Shown piece by piece: positions 1 to 8,630 of a DNA stretch of 33,562 bases. The first letter of the stretch is position 1. Every line of letters starts with the position of its first letter. A program made the translations under genes and the position numbers. This stretch comes from an uncultured Sulfurimonas sp. (GTDB taxonomy: Bacteria > Campylobacterota > Campylobacteria > Campylobacterales > Sulfurimonadaceae). The notes beneath the pieces are model-generated. The model did not search any database. It was not told the origin of the DNA and was given only the letters and a program-made list of their open reading frames with translations. The stretch lies in assembly GCA_937900945.1 (NCBI GenBank), contig CALCGG010000087.1, positions 1-33,562 on the forward strand, read 5' to 3'.

Positions 1-1836
1 ATTTAAATGCTCTATCCTCTCACTGAGTACAAGAACTTTTCTATCTTGTAATTTTACAATCTCGCTGATTATTAATTCATTCCTGTCAAAGTCTTCTATA
101 ATTTCACCGAGAATCATGGTAAATTCATTTTCATATGCTTCAAATTTAGTGCGGACACTTCTCAAGACATGTGTTTGTTCTTTCTCTCTTTTTACTTCAT
201 GTACTATATCTCCACATTGCATCGACATAATTGGATGCATGCCATCTTGCCTTTTTGGTGTAGCACTTAAAGCAACAACATATTTACCTCTAAAAAATTT
301 TAGTGGCACTTCAAATGAAACTGCTGGAATGTGATGCGCTTCATCTATTATGATTTGCGAATAATCTTCGATAAGTTCAGGTCTATTTTTTAGTGATTGC
401 AGCATAGCAATGTCAATATTTGATGTTAATTTCTTTTTACCTTTGCCAAGCTGTCCAATTGTTTTTTTATCAATTTCAAAATATTCGCTGAGTCTATCTG
501 CCCATTGTTCTAGTAAATTGATTTTATGCACCAAAATCAGAGTATTAACGCTCCTCTTTGCAATAACAGCAGAAGCGATTGCTGTCTTTCCAAATCCCGG
601 AGGTGCTATCAAAATAGCATAATCATTTTTCAAAATTTTATCAAAAGCCATTTTTTGATTATCTCTTAATTCTATAGTTGATTTTGGTTTATCAATCTTT
701 TTAGTAAATCTTTTATCTTCAATAGTGAGCGTTGCTTTATTGGATGCGAATAATGTTTGTACTTTTGTAATTAATCCCCTTGGTAAAATAACATATCTCT
801 CGTTCATATCAAAGAGAGTAATAATCCTAGGAATGTTAAATGTTGATTTTCTAAGGTTTTGGCGAATATAAAATTCTGGATTCGTAAAAGAGGCTAGTCT
901 TTGAAGCGTATTTAAAAGTATTTTTGATAACTCCATTTTTTCAATATAAAGTGCTTCATATATAATTGCTTTAGTAGTTTTTGGAAAAGAGATAGGTTTA
1001 TTTTGTTTAATCTCCCATGGCATGAGCGAATCTAGAGCATTTATATTTGAAACTATATTTGTTTGCAAAAGATTTAGCAGGTTGGTGGAAGATATTTTTG
1101 TTGTAAATTTTAAAATATTCCACTGATCTGGAAACGCTTGCATCGTATCAATATCGATAAACACCGTTTTATATTCAGTTCGTGAAGTATATTGAAGTGG
1201 AAGTGCGACTAAATTACCAAGTGCGTCTGGAGCTACAAAATCTTGATTAGGAAACATCCTGTCATAACTGCTCATATCGATACCATTTCCAATATCCATA
1301 GCTTTAGTTATTAAAATATCCCCAAGTTTTCTAGCACTGCTAGCCAGCACTAAACCATCAAAGAAAAACCAGAGATGAATACCGTTACCTGATTTTGAGA
1401 GTTCTATCAATGGAATAATCTTCAACTCTTTACAAATCTGATTTATAGCTCTTGTATCTTCAATAAAACTTGCTTTATCTAAATCAATCACCAGAAATTT
1501 AGCCATTGTTTGGTTTATAACAGCATAACTGCCAAGTCTTATTTTTCCTTCTAAGTGTTTTTGGATTATGTTATCATCTATGGGAACATAATCGTTGCCC
1601 CTAAAAGTGTATGCTACAGGAGAGTATCCTTTTTTAGTGCCATCTTTACTTATCCAGTAAGTTGGATATACATCTTCGCGAGCAACAAAAAGTGATTTAA
1701 ATAAGGAGATTTTTTGTTCTTTGGAGAATGGGGATAATTTTTCTATAGTTTGTTTGGTTTTAAGTATCTCTTTTTCGATTGACTGCTTTTGTGATTCTAG
1801 TAAGCTTAGCTTGGAATAGAGTTCAGGTAGTTGCAT
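1..1836 (-). CDS. TOTE-type primase-like / SF2 helicase defence protein (C-terminus off window)
   Basis: Open for 612 codons from the ATG at 1836 to the left edge with no stop, so the C-terminus is missing. Seen in the translation: a helical N-terminus (about residues 1-35); an archaeo-eukaryotic-primase-like region with the acidic pair VIDLD (D118, D120), SGNGIHLWFFF (149-159, H154) and SYDRMFPNQ (190-198); then an SF2 helicase with Walker A APPGFGKT (411-418), DEAH box (498-501), motif III SATP (524-527) and the beginning of the second RecA fold at the edge. This order and these motifs match the primase-helicase proteins called TOTE conflict systems, predicted from comparative genomics to act in anti-invader defence. 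The role here is inferred. It is the last visible gene of a minus-strand unit, 14 bp after a 61-residue ORF and behind a zeta-like kinase. No strong ribosome binding site precedes the ATG, so translation may depend on the upstream gene. Confidence 0.87.
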   Translation of the reverse strand, partial: MQLPELYSKLSLLESQKQSIEKEILKTKQTIEKLSPFSKEQKISLFKSLFVAREDVYPTYWISKDGTKKGYSPVAYTFRGNDYVPIDDNIIQKHLEGKIRLGSYAVINQTMAKFLVIDLDKASFIEDTRAINQICKELKIIPLIELSKSGNGIHLWFFFDGLVLASSARKLGDILITKAMDIGNGIDMSSYDRMFPNQDFVAPDALGNLVALPLQYTSRTEYKTVFIDIDTMQAFPDQWNILKFTTKISSTNLLNLLQTNIVSNINALDSLMPWEIKQNKPISFPKTTKAIIYEALYIEKMELSKILLNTLQRLASFTNPEFYIRQNLRKSTFNIPRIITLFDMNERYVILPRGLITKVQTLFASNKATLTIEDKRFTKKIDKPKSTIELRDNQKMAFDKILKNDYAILIAPPGFGKTAIASAVIAKRSVNTLILVHKINLLEQWADRLSEYFEIDKKTIGQLGKGKKKLTSNIDIAMLQSLKNRPELIEDYSQIIIDEAHHIPAVSFEVPLKFFRGKYVVALSATPKRQDGMHPIMSMQCGDIVHEVKREKEQTHVLRSVRTKFEAYENEFTMILGEIIEDFDRNELIISEIVKLQDRKVLVLSERIEHLN

Positions 1837-1850
1837 TAAATGATAAAACT

Positions 1851-2036
1851 TTAATGACTTCCTACATAGGATACAAATTTTTGGTGAACACTCTCTTCAA
1901 ATATAACAATATCACCAATGATTTTATCAGCCTTTTCTATAACTTCCTCTTGTCTTTCAGACATAGACTTCATTGCCTGGGCAATAAACTTTTTCCTATT
2001 CTCTGGTTTTAATAATGGGCTTATTGGTTTCGTCAT
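1851..2036 (-). CDS. 61-residue helical protein between kinase and TOTE gene
   Basis: A short, charged, mostly helical protein (the middle reads SMSERQEEVIEKADKIIGD) with no signal peptide, membrane segment or cysteine. I recognise no family. Its ATG overlaps the stop of the upstream zeta-like kinase by 4 bases, the usual sign of translational coupling, and the TOTE gene starts 14 bp after its stop. The position and size suit a kinase antitoxin (epsilon-type antitoxins are small helical proteins) or a small accessory subunit of the defence operon. Both readings are inference. In classical epsilon-zeta and PezAT loci the antitoxin gene comes first, so the order here would be reversed. Confidence 0.7.
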   Translation of the reverse strand: MTKPISPLLKPENRKKFIAQAMKSMSERQEEVIEKADKIIGDIVIFEESVHQKFVSYVGSH

Positions 2037-2704
2037 TTCAAACCTTCATACTTTGGTATTATTTTTTTAAATTCATCACAACTAATATCTTCATGATAAC
2101 TATCATCTCTTTTATCAATCACATTCAAAATGATACCATCGTGAAAATTTTTTTTAATGTCAAAAGCTGTACTTCTTGATTTTATTACACTATTAAAAAA
2201 CACATCTTCTGGAACAACTCTTTTTGTTACTGATTCTCTTTTTTTAGTATAAAGAAAACATGTTTCTAAATCATTATAAATATAAAATATCTCTACTTTA
2301 TAGTTTTGCTTTAATAATTTTACCATATTTTCTTTTGCTGTTTGAAAATGAGATAAATTGGAATCAACTACCAAGGAGAGTTCTCTATTGATTATAGCTT
2401 CATCGAATAAGAACTGAACACCCCAACTTGCAGGTTTTTGAAATATATCACTGTTGCTTCCATCATAGCCAACAGGTATAAAAAAATCTCTAACTTTATC
2501 TATATCTAAATGCACCAAATTACTTTCAACCTCTAAAAATTGTTGAATAAATTCCGTTTTACCAACACCACTTGGTCCTGCAGTAAAATAAGCTACTTTT
2601 TCTTCTATAGGAAAATATTTATCAAGATATGTCTCGAATAAAAATTTTCTATTGACTTTTAAATATTTTATAGCTTCTTTCTCAACTTCGACTTTGCTTT
2701 TCAT
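2033..2704 (-). CDS. Zeta-toxin-like P-loop kinase
   Basis: 223 residues, with Walker A GPSGVGKT at 43-50, then HLDIDKVRDFF (66-76), the position of the catalytic Asp/Arg segment in zeta toxins, a strand-loop VVDSN, and a basic C-terminal segment TKKRESVTKR resembling a lid. Zeta/PezT enzymes phosphorylate UDP-N-acetylglucosamine and block wall synthesis, although many relatives use other substrates, so the substrate here is unknown. It is the first gene of the minus-strand unit that continues into the 61-residue ORF (4-base overlap) and the TOTE protein. Its coupling to a predicted anti-phage helicase suggests an abortive-infection effector rather than a plasmid-maintenance toxin; this is inference. 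It could also be a non-toxic nucleotide or nucleoside kinase of the same fold. Confidence 0.8.
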   Translation of the reverse strand: MKSKVEVEKEAIKYLKVNRKFLFETYLDKYFPIEEKVAYFTAGPSGVGKTEFIQQFLEVESNLVHLDIDKVRDFFIPVGYDGSNSDIFQKPASWGVQFLFDEAIINRELSLVVDSNLSHFQTAKENMVKLLKQNYKVEIFYIYNDLETCFLYTKKRESVTKRVVPEDVFFNSVIKSRSTAFDIKKNFHDGIILNVIDKRDDSYHEDISCDEFKKIIPKYEGLK

Positions 2705-3112
2705 AAGGTGATTATACCTAAAATAAAATTCAAAAATGAGAACTCTAAATTACTCCAAAATATGTAGACCATCTCACGAAGCTAACTTATATTAAATGAT
2801 TGGAAAGGCCAACTTTTTGTAAACTATTTTCAATTAAGTCAACCACTCATATTGTCTTCAAAAAAGATAATTATTCCTTATCATGATTATTCAGACTATC
2901 AAGAAGTTCACAACCCGATTCAAGTAGCTGCTCAAACCTCTTTCAAACCATTTATATACAATACTTCTCTGCTCTTTTTTAATTTAATATTTTTCGATTT
3001 GATAGCCTAATGGCGGCTTGATTTATTGATTCCTATTTAACTATATTTATAATACTCGTTTAATTTATTTAACTTATACTTTAGTAATGAAAAATTTACT
3101 CAGGAGTATATA
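2705..3112. other. Intergenic region between divergent defence-island genes
   Basis: About 400 bases between the divergent zeta-like kinase and the 375-residue protein. It must hold both promoters; the plus-strand one is given separately. No tRNA, CRISPR repeat or convincing ORF is visible. A 23-codon open stretch on the minus strand (2871-2942) is acidic and helix-like, as a decayed gene end would be, but is too short to call. The sequence is very AT-rich. Confidence 0.6.
3026..3053 (+). promoter_or_regulatory. Putative sigma70 promoter of the 375-residue protein gene
   Basis: TTGATT (3026-3031), a 16-bp spacer and a perfect TATAAT (3048-3053) on the plus strand. The leader to the ATG at 3113 would be about 50 nt and carries AGGAG at 3102-3106, six bases before the start. 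In an AT-rich genome TATAAT alone is weak evidence; the spacing and downstream ribosome binding site support it. Confidence 0.5.
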
Positions 3113-4240
3113 ATGATTAAGTTTATAAATAGAGAGCAACTATATAAACAAGTTTGGAGAGAGCCTTTTACAAAGTTAGCTCCTAAGCATAATGTATCGG
3201 CAACAGACCTCAGAAAATTATGTAATAAATTCTTAATACCTGTACCACAACTTGGTCATTGGCAAAAAATAGCCTTTGGTAAGATAGTAGAGATGCCAGC
3301 ACTACAAAGTTATAAATATTTTAGTTTACGAATCAAAAAGAAAAAAGCTATACCTAAAATAAAAGAAATAGTAGCAGCTATAAAATTAGCAAAGCCTATT
3401 GTTCGACCCCCTAAGAAGCATAAAATTACTGTAAAAAATACATTAACAAGCCCACATCCTATTATCACAAAAACAAGAGATAGGTTGAAATCTCAAAAAC
3501 CAGATGAGTATGGAATGATAGTATCAGGAAGAGACTGCGCAGATATTAGAATATCACCAGTTAATTACAAACAAGTGCTTAGAGTCTTAGATGCTCTATT
3601 TAAGTGGTTTGAAAAGAAAGGCTATAAGGCCGATGTTGCTAATGGATATGGTACTTATATTATAATAGATGAAGAAAAAGTACAGATTGCAGTAGAAGAA
3701 AAAGCACAAGTCACAAAGACAACTTTGGTTAATAATGGATATTGGACACATACCGAGCGTGAATATACTCCAAGTAATAAAATATCTTTACTTATTAAGA
3801 GTTATGGTGGCAATTCTCGGAGAACATGGTCAGCTGGGAAACTATATACACTAGAAGAGCTTTTACCAAGTTTTATAGATGGAATATTTGACTTTGTAAC
3901 TGCAAAAAAAGAAAATAAGATTAGAAGAGAAAAGGAAGAAAAAGAACGAGAAGAAGCTCGTATTTTAAAAAAATATAATTTACACTGTGCAGAGTTAGAA
4001 AAAAACATGATAGAGCAACTTGAAAAGCAAGCTAAAGATTGGAACTTTACTATGCAACTTCAAAGTTATATATTAGCTGTGGAAGCTAAAGCGAAAGATC
4101 AAAATAAAAATATCCCTATAGATACTTTCAAATGGCTAGAATGGGCAAATCAACATCTAGATAAGATTAATCCTTTAAAAGGTGCTCTACCATCTTATAC
4201 TAAAGCAAAAAAGCTATTAAAGATAGAAGATATTGAATAA
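3113..4240 (+). CDS. Uncharacterised protein with HTH-like N-terminus
   Basis: 375 residues. The first 60 residues (NREQLYKQVW, TKLAPKHNVSATDLRKLC, IPVPQLGHWQKIAFGK) resemble a conserved N-terminal module seen in hypothetical proteins of bacterial genomic islands. Its alternating helices with a short turn suggest a helix-turn-helix DNA-binding unit. A basic linker follows (about 73-110), then a middle alpha/beta region, a strongly charged coiled coil (about 262-310) and a C-terminus with W-L-E-W-A, LDKINPL. No enzyme motif, signal peptide or membrane segment is visible. The ATG has a good AGGAG. It stands alone between the TOTE/kinase unit and an integrase stump, which suggests island cargo. 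Its function is unknown. Confidence 0.75.
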   Translation: MIKFINREQLYKQVWREPFTKLAPKHNVSATDLRKLCNKFLIPVPQLGHWQKIAFGKIVEMPALQSYKYFSLRIKKKKAIPKIKEIVAAIKLAKPIVRPPKKHKITVKNTLTSPHPIITKTRDRLKSQKPDEYGMIVSGRDCADIRISPVNYKQVLRVLDALFKWFEKKGYKADVANGYGTYIIIDEEKVQIAVEEKAQVTKTTLVNNGYWTHTEREYTPSNKISLLIKSYGGNSRRTWSAGKLYTLEELLPSFIDGIFDFVTAKKENKIRREKEEKEREEARILKKYNLHCAELEKNMIEQLEKQAKDWNFTMQLQSYILAVEAKAKDQNKNIPIDTFKWLEWANQHLDKINPLKGALPSYTKAKKLLKIEDIE

Positions 4241-4250
4241 GACACTCTGA

Positions 4251-4421
4251 TTTTCAATCCATTCTCTCCGTTATACTGCGGCATCTCACCTTGCTATCAA
4301 TGGCGTAAGCTTACTTAAAATTAAAGCTATTTTGAATCACAAGTCTATTCAATCAGCCCTAATTTATGCCAAGCTTCAGAATAAAGATACCTTCTCAGAA
4401 ATAGACAATTTGTACATTTAA
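4251..4421 (+). pseudogene. Tyrosine recombinase (integrase) C-terminal remnant
   Basis: A 56-codon open stretch ending at TAA (4419-4421) and bounded upstream by an in-frame TGA at 4248-4250; it has no start codon and no N-terminal domains. Its translation carries the C-terminal catalytic signature of phage-type integrases: SLRYTAASHLAINGVSLLKI, then ILNHKSIQ and IYAKL. These correspond to the family's R-H-x-x-S box, the (G)H segment and the nucleophilic Tyr. The usual LRHT is LRYT and the usual GH is NH, consistent with decay. It starts 10 bp after the stop of the HTH-like gene and marks a former mobile element at the edge of the defence island. The fragment is clearly non-functional by itself. 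Confidence 0.78.
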
Positions 4422-4624
4422 AGGCTAAAATTTTGACAGCCTATATACAGCCACAACTCAAATTATCACACTGTTTTACTATTATTCTCAATCTAAAGCA
4501 AAAATACAAAATGAATCCCTTAAGCACTTCATTAGCATTAATTACATAGACTACAAACAATAAAATAGACTTCATATGAGATAGAAAATCAGAAGTTGTA
4601 AAATTTAAATACAGAGAAATTATT
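4422..4624. other. Gene-free stretch between integrase stump and DUF255 gene
   Basis: About 200 AT-rich bases with several in-frame stops in all frames. A 44-codon open stretch (roughly 4435-4563, plus strand, no start codon) may be further integrase-element debris, but I cannot assign it. No terminator hairpin, tRNA or obvious attachment repeat is visible. Confidence 0.45.
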
Positions 4625-6559
4625 ATGCCAAATAGATTAGCTACAGAAGATTCACCCTATTTACAACAACACAAAAACAACCCGGTTGATTGGTATCCTT
4701 GGGGCGACGAAGCGTTTGAGAAAGCAGCGAACGAGAATAAAGCAATTTTCATCTCTATAGGCTACAGCTCTTGTCACTGGTGTCATGTTATGGAAGAGAC
4801 TGTTTTTGAAAATCAGGAATGTGCAGATATTTTAAACAAAGACTTTGTTTGCATCAAAGTCGACCGCGAAGAGCGACCGGACATAGATAAGCATTATCAG
4901 GAAGTTCATATGATGCTCAACCGCCGCCCCGGTGGTTGGCCCACTTCTATTTTTTGTACACCCGAGAACAAACCGTTTTTTGCAGGAACTTACATACCGC
5001 CAGAATCAAGAACAGGCAGTGTTGAGGGGATGGGGTTTATAGAACTTACAAATATCATCGCAGATAAAATAAGCTCACATGACCCAAAACTTTTTGAAAA
5101 TGCGGATGAAATAGAGAAGTTTTTAGAACACAAAGAACAACCAAAAGAAGCAACAGTTTTAAAAGAGGATTTTGTAAAAAACTTTATGCTTCAAGTCAAA
5201 AACAATTATGACACAAAAAATGGAGGATTTTCTAGTGCACCTAAATTTCCACATGCCAGCACCTTAAACTCACTCTTAAATATCGATAGACTCTATGATG
5301 ATCCATCAGCTAAATCGATGCTTTTAGACACTCTCGCTTCCATGAGAAAAGGCGGCATGTATGATTTGATAGATGGTGGATTTTGCCGTTACTCGGTTGA
5401 TGACATGTGGAAAGTTCCCCACTTTGAGAAAATGCTTTATGATAATGCCCTGCTTTGTGAACTGTACTCTCAGGCTTATTTGACATATGGTGATGAGAGT
5501 TTTTTAGAGACTTCCAAAGAGATTGCAGATTTTTGGTTTAATTTCATGAGCGAAGATAATCTTTTTTACTCTGCCAGTGATGCAGATAGTGAGGGGGAAG
5601 AGGGAACTTATTTTGTTTACACTTATGCTGAGGTTTATAAAATTTTAGCAGAAAATGGCTATGAAAATATCGAGGCTAAGATGCAAGAGATGGAAGTGAC
5701 TCATCATGGAAACTTTGAGGGTAAAAATATCATTCGTCTTGAGAGTGGAGAAAAACCTGCCTATTTTCAAGATGTAAAAATTTTACTTCAAGATTTACGA
5801 AATACAAGAGAATATCCATTTATAGATAAAAAGATTCAAACTTCCTGGTCTGGCATGATGATTAAAGCACTCTTTACCTTAGGCGCAATTGACAACAAAT
5901 ATAACAAAAAGGCTGTCAAAAGTTTAAATGCCCTGCTCCAAACTATGGTTATCGATGGAAAGCTTTACCACACAACGCTTATACATAAAAAGCCTAAGAT
6001 TGAGGCTTTCTTGGAAGATTATGCATTTCTTGGAACAGCTTTGATTCAAGCTTATAAATTTACACAAGATGAGATTTATCTTATCCATGCCCAAAGATTT
6101 GCGAACAAAGCACTCGAAGAGTTCTATAACAAAGGGGAATGGAGTTTCAGCAGCGGAGAGTTTGTGACAAAAGCCGAAACATCAGACAACACGTACACAA
6201 GTTCCATATCTGTCATGATTGATCTGCTCATCTCTCTTGGAACTTTACTTGAAGATGAAAAGTACACTCACTTTGCTTTTAAGACATTGGAATACAATTC
6301 CTACGAACTTGGAAGAAAGCCTGTTTATTCGTCTTACATGTTAACTCAAATGTTGAGATATTTGAAGGGAGACAGAGTTATAAAAGCAAGTGTAGACAAC
6401 TTAAAGTCGAACTCTTTAAACATGGTGAAACTTCAGTATCCGTTTGTGCAACTAAAACAAAGCGATGAAAAAGGATACATGATTTGTGGAGATAAAAGCT
6501 GTTTTTCAAACACCACTGATATCAGTGATTTAAATAGTTTAATTCAGAAATCTTTATAA
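4625..6559 (+). CDS. DUF255 / thioredoxin-domain protein (YyaL-SPATA20 family)
   Basis: 644 residues, normal for the family. The N-terminal thioredoxin-like domain opens with [19 protein letters not shown] and carries the CxxC centre SSCHWCHVM (C50, C53). The rest is a long helical region of the six-hairpin (alpha/alpha barrel) type, with patterns such as [20 protein letters not shown] and [17 protein letters not shown]. No signal peptide, so it is probably cytoplasmic. The family is widespread in bacteria and animals, but its reaction is not settled; a redox or glycan-related role has been proposed. The gene is monocistronic. Its last 6 bases overlap the convergent CHAD gene, so transcription must read into that gene or stop inside it. 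There is no strong ribosome binding site, only AGAGAAA upstream. Confidence 0.92.
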   Translation: MPNRLATEDSPYLQQHKNNPVDWYPWGDEAFEKAANENKAIFISIGYSSCHWCHVMEETVFENQECADILNKDFVCIKVDREERPDIDKHYQEVHMMLNRRPGGWPTSIFCTPENKPFFAGTYIPPESRTGSVEGMGFIELTNIIADKISSHDPKLFENADEIEKFLEHKEQPKEATVLKEDFVKNFMLQVKNNYDTKNGGFSSAPKFPHASTLNSLLNIDRLYDDPSAKSMLLDTLASMRKGGMYDLIDGGFCRYSVDDMWKVPHFEKMLYDNALLCELYSQAYLTYGDESFLETSKEIADFWFNFMSEDNLFYSASDADSEGEEGTYFVYTYAEVYKILAENGYENIEAKMQEMEVTHHGNFEGKNIIRLESGEKPAYFQDVKILLQDLRNTREYPFIDKKIQTSWSGMMIKALFTLGAIDNKYNKKAVKSLNALLQTMVIDGKLYHTTLIHKKPKIEAFLEDYAFLGTALIQAYKFTQDEIYLIHAQRFANKALEEFYNKGEWSFSSGEFVTKAETSDNTYTSSISVMIDLLISLGTLLEDEKYTHFAFKTLEYNSYELGRKPVYSSYMLTQMLRYLKGDRVIKASVDNLKSNSLNMVKLQYPFVQLKQSDEKGYMICGDKSCFSNTTDISDLNSLIQKSL

Positions 6560-7447
6560 CCATGGCTGCTTGATTTGGATAAATGCTTCCCATTCCATTT
6601 TGAGCAGTTTTTTTATTTCTATTGACTTTTCTTTTTGTTTCATCTCTAACTTTTGTGCAAATTTATGAAGTTTTTTATTCTTTTTTCCTTTAAGCAAAGT
6701 TTTATGGAGCTCTTTTATGACACTTTGGTCATGTAAGACACCCAAAACATCTTGCAGTTTTTTAAGCTTATCTGTAAAGAGTGACATTTTTGTATCAAAT
6801 AAAGTGGCAAAAAAGTCTGTTGAATAACGAAGTTTTTTGCACAGTATGCGTAATTTATGCAAAGATTTATCATCAAGGTTCTCAATATCAGTACCCAAAG
6901 AAATAAGTCTTTTTTGGTATAACTCAATAACTTCTATAGCAAAAGGGAGGATATTTTCTTGCAATCTTTCTCGTTCTTCTGTATTAATATCATCTTTCCA
7001 CCCTTTTGATGAGATCCAATGTGCAATAGATTTATGAAATTTTTTAAACCGTTTGCTTTTAATGAGTCTGGCAACTTTTTTATATTCTTCTTTTTGGTAC
7101 TTTTTAGCAATCTTATACATTACTTTTTCTGTATCTGTAAGTTCTTTTTTTTGAAAATGCTCTTCAATATAGACATCAAGATCACGAGCCTTCGTTAGCT
7201 CCAATCCGGCATATTGCATATCTTTAGACAAAAAACATGTTACTTTTTTAGAAAATATTGGTTTAAAAATGGATAACAATGAGCGCATTTTCCTAAGAGA
7301 TACACGCATCTGGTGTACTCCCTCATTATTCTCAATATTCAGAGCCATTGGTTCAAATTTTTTCAGCAAAAGAAAATTAGCATGAAGGATTGTCTCAAAC
7401 GCTTCCTCAATCGTTTGTTGAGCATTTATATTGTATTCAATTGACAT
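6554..7447 (-). CDS. CHAD-domain protein
   Basis: 297 residues starting at the ATG at 7447, chosen because GGAGGA (7454-7459) sits just upstream; an ATG 60 bases earlier in frame lacks one. The protein is all-helical and rich in Lys, Arg and His, with the CHAD signatures [17 protein letters not shown] near the N-terminus, [13 protein letters not shown] in the middle and [18 protein letters not shown] in the C-terminal half. These conserved basic helices form the polyphosphate-binding surface; CHAD proteins bind inorganic polyphosphate and are often found with polyphosphate granules or enzymes. A PPK2 kinase is encoded divergently 126 bp away, which supports a polyphosphate role here. The 3' end overlaps the convergent DUF255 gene by 6 bases. 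A TATCAT hexamer at 7474-7479 (minus) may be its -10. Confidence 0.9.
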   Translation of the reverse strand: MSIEYNINAQQTIEEAFETILHANFLLLKKFEPMALNIENNEGVHQMRVSLRKMRSLLSIFKPIFSKKVTCFLSKDMQYAGLELTKARDLDVYIEEHFQKKELTDTEKVMYKIAKKYQKEEYKKVARLIKSKRFKKFHKSIAHWISSKGWKDDINTEERERLQENILPFAIEVIELYQKRLISLGTDIENLDDKSLHKLRILCKKLRYSTDFFATLFDTKMSLFTDKLKKLQDVLGVLHDQSVIKELHKTLLKGKKNKKLHKFAQKLEMKQKEKSIEIKKLLKMEWEAFIQIKQPWL

Positions 7448-7523
7448 GATAAATCCTCCGTCATAGTTTAAGAATGATAGCACAAAACGTAAGCTAAATA
7501 GTTTCAATACAAACTCTTTTTAA

Positions 7524-7541
7524 TATAATATAAATTATAAT
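7524..7541 (+). promoter_or_regulatory. Putative -10 elements for ppk2
   Basis: Two perfect TATAAT hexamers, 7524-7529 and 7536-7541, lie 32-50 bases before the ppk2 ATG in the divergent spacer shared with the CHAD gene. No good -35 is visible. GGAG at 7564-7567 provides the ribosome binding site. Confidence 0.45.
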
Positions 7542-7573
7542 AAATCGAATAAACAATATGCATTGGAGTTTTT

Positions 7574-8530
7574 ATGGGTTCAAAGAGGTTGATGCTAGAT
7601 GGCGAGCTAGAAGAAGGTGAAGCGCTAGAAACTCTCATTCATGACGACAGAAGAAAAAATGAAGATGAACAAAAAGAAGAGTTTGAGCAAAGAAACAAAG
7701 AAGGCAAAAAAAAGAGAGTAGCTGTTTGGGTAAAGGAAGATGTTCTCGAGTATGAAAATGAATTAAAAACCCTTCAGATAGAGCTTCTTAAAATGCAAAA
7801 TCATATCAAAGAAATGGGAATGAAGGTGCTCATGATTTTTGAAGGTCGTGATGCTGCCGGAAAAGGCGGAACAATAAAGAGAATCACGGAACACTTAAAT
7901 CCTCGTGGTGCCAGAGTAGTGGCTCTTGAAAAGCCTAGTGATATAGAAAAAACCCAGTGGTATTTTCAAAGGTATTCTCACTATCTGCCCTCTGCCGGTG
8001 AAATAGTTCTTTTTGACAGAAGCTGGTATAATCGTGCCGGTGTTGAGCCTGTTATGGGTTTTTGTACACAAGAGGAACATGAAGAGTTTTTACGTGAAGT
8101 TCCGGAATATGAAAAGATGCTAATAAACTCTGGTATTATACTTATTAAATTTTATATTTCTGTTTCAAAAGAGGAACAGGAAAAAAGATTTAATAAAAGA
8201 AGAACAGATCCTTTAAAGCAGTATAAGCTCTCACCTATTGATGAAAAATCACAAGGTCTTTGGGATCAGTATACACTTGCAAAATATTCTATGCTTTTAG
8301 CATCTAATACAGAAATTTCTCCGTGGACTATCATCCGCTCAGATAATAAGAAAAAAGCTAGGATTAACTGCATCAAACATATCTTGAATACTGTGGATTA
8401 CCCTACTAAGATTAAAGAGGATAAGCTAGAAGCCGATGATAAAGTCAGAATATCTGCAAAAGATGAAATTAAAGATTTAGAATCTGAAATAGCACTCAAA
8501 CAAAATAATAAAAAGGAAGAAAACAAATGA
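7574..8530 (+). CDS. ppk2: Polyphosphate kinase 2 (PPK2 family)
   Basis: 318 residues. The P-loop kinase core has Walker A GRDAAGKGG (91-99), the lid/catalytic DRSWYNRAGVEP (148-159) and KFYISVSKEEQEKRF, followed by KRRTDPLKQYKLSPID, all typical of class I PPK2 enzymes. These transfer phosphate between polyphosphate and nucleoside di- or triphosphates (ADP to ATP, GDP to GTP). A charged 50-residue N-terminal extension precedes the core, and a charged Lys/Glu tail ends it. The start at 7574 has GGAG seven bases upstream. The stop overlaps the start of a 33-residue lipoprotein ORF (ATGA), and the divergent neighbour is a polyphosphate-binding CHAD protein, so the locus looks devoted to polyphosphate. 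Preference for synthesis or use cannot be read from sequence. Confidence 0.95.
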   Translation: MGSKRLMLDGELEEGEALETLIHDDRRKNEDEQKEEFEQRNKEGKKKRVAVWVKEDVLEYENELKTLQIELLKMQNHIKEMGMKVLMIFEGRDAAGKGGTIKRITEHLNPRGARVVALEKPSDIEKTQWYFQRYSHYLPSAGEIVLFDRSWYNRAGVEPVMGFCTQEEHEEFLREVPEYEKMLINSGIILIKFYISVSKEEQEKRFNKRRTDPLKQYKLSPIDEKSQGLWDQYTLAKYSMLLASNTEISPWTIIRSDNKKKARINCIKHILNTVDYPTKIKEDKLEADDKVRISAKDEIKDLESEIALKQNNKKEENK

Positions 8531-8628
8531 AATCACTCATATTAACAGCACTTGTTGCACTTAGCGTTGCTACATTTTTTACTGCATGTGAAAGAAATGA
8601 CTATCAACATCCACTACATAGAAAGTAA
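8527..8628 (+). CDS. 33-residue putative lipoprotein coupled to ppk2
   Basis: Very small ORF whose ATG overlaps the ppk2 stop (ATGA). It encodes a Lys-led hydrophobic signal (MKSLILTALVALSVATFF) followed by T-A-C, so cleavage before Cys21 would leave a 13-residue lipidated peptide. The residue three before the Cys is Phe, where lipoboxes prefer Leu, Val or Ile, so processing is uncertain. A strong hairpin and a terminator follow within 60 bases, which fits its being the last gene of the ppk2 unit. Tiny lipoproteins of this form are common and hard to name. No function can be assigned. Confidence 0.72.
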   Translation: MKSLILTALVALSVATFFTACERNDYQHPLHRK

Positions 8629-8630
8629 TA

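Noticed and set aside
2865-2892. GATAAT-rich stretch resembling a Fur box
   Set aside because: The match to the 19-bp consensus is partial, the region is very AT-rich, and neither neighbour is an iron gene.
2871-2942. Minus-strand 23-codon acidic fragment that looks like a protein tail
   Set aside because: Too short, bounded by a stop immediately upstream, with no start and no recognisable family.
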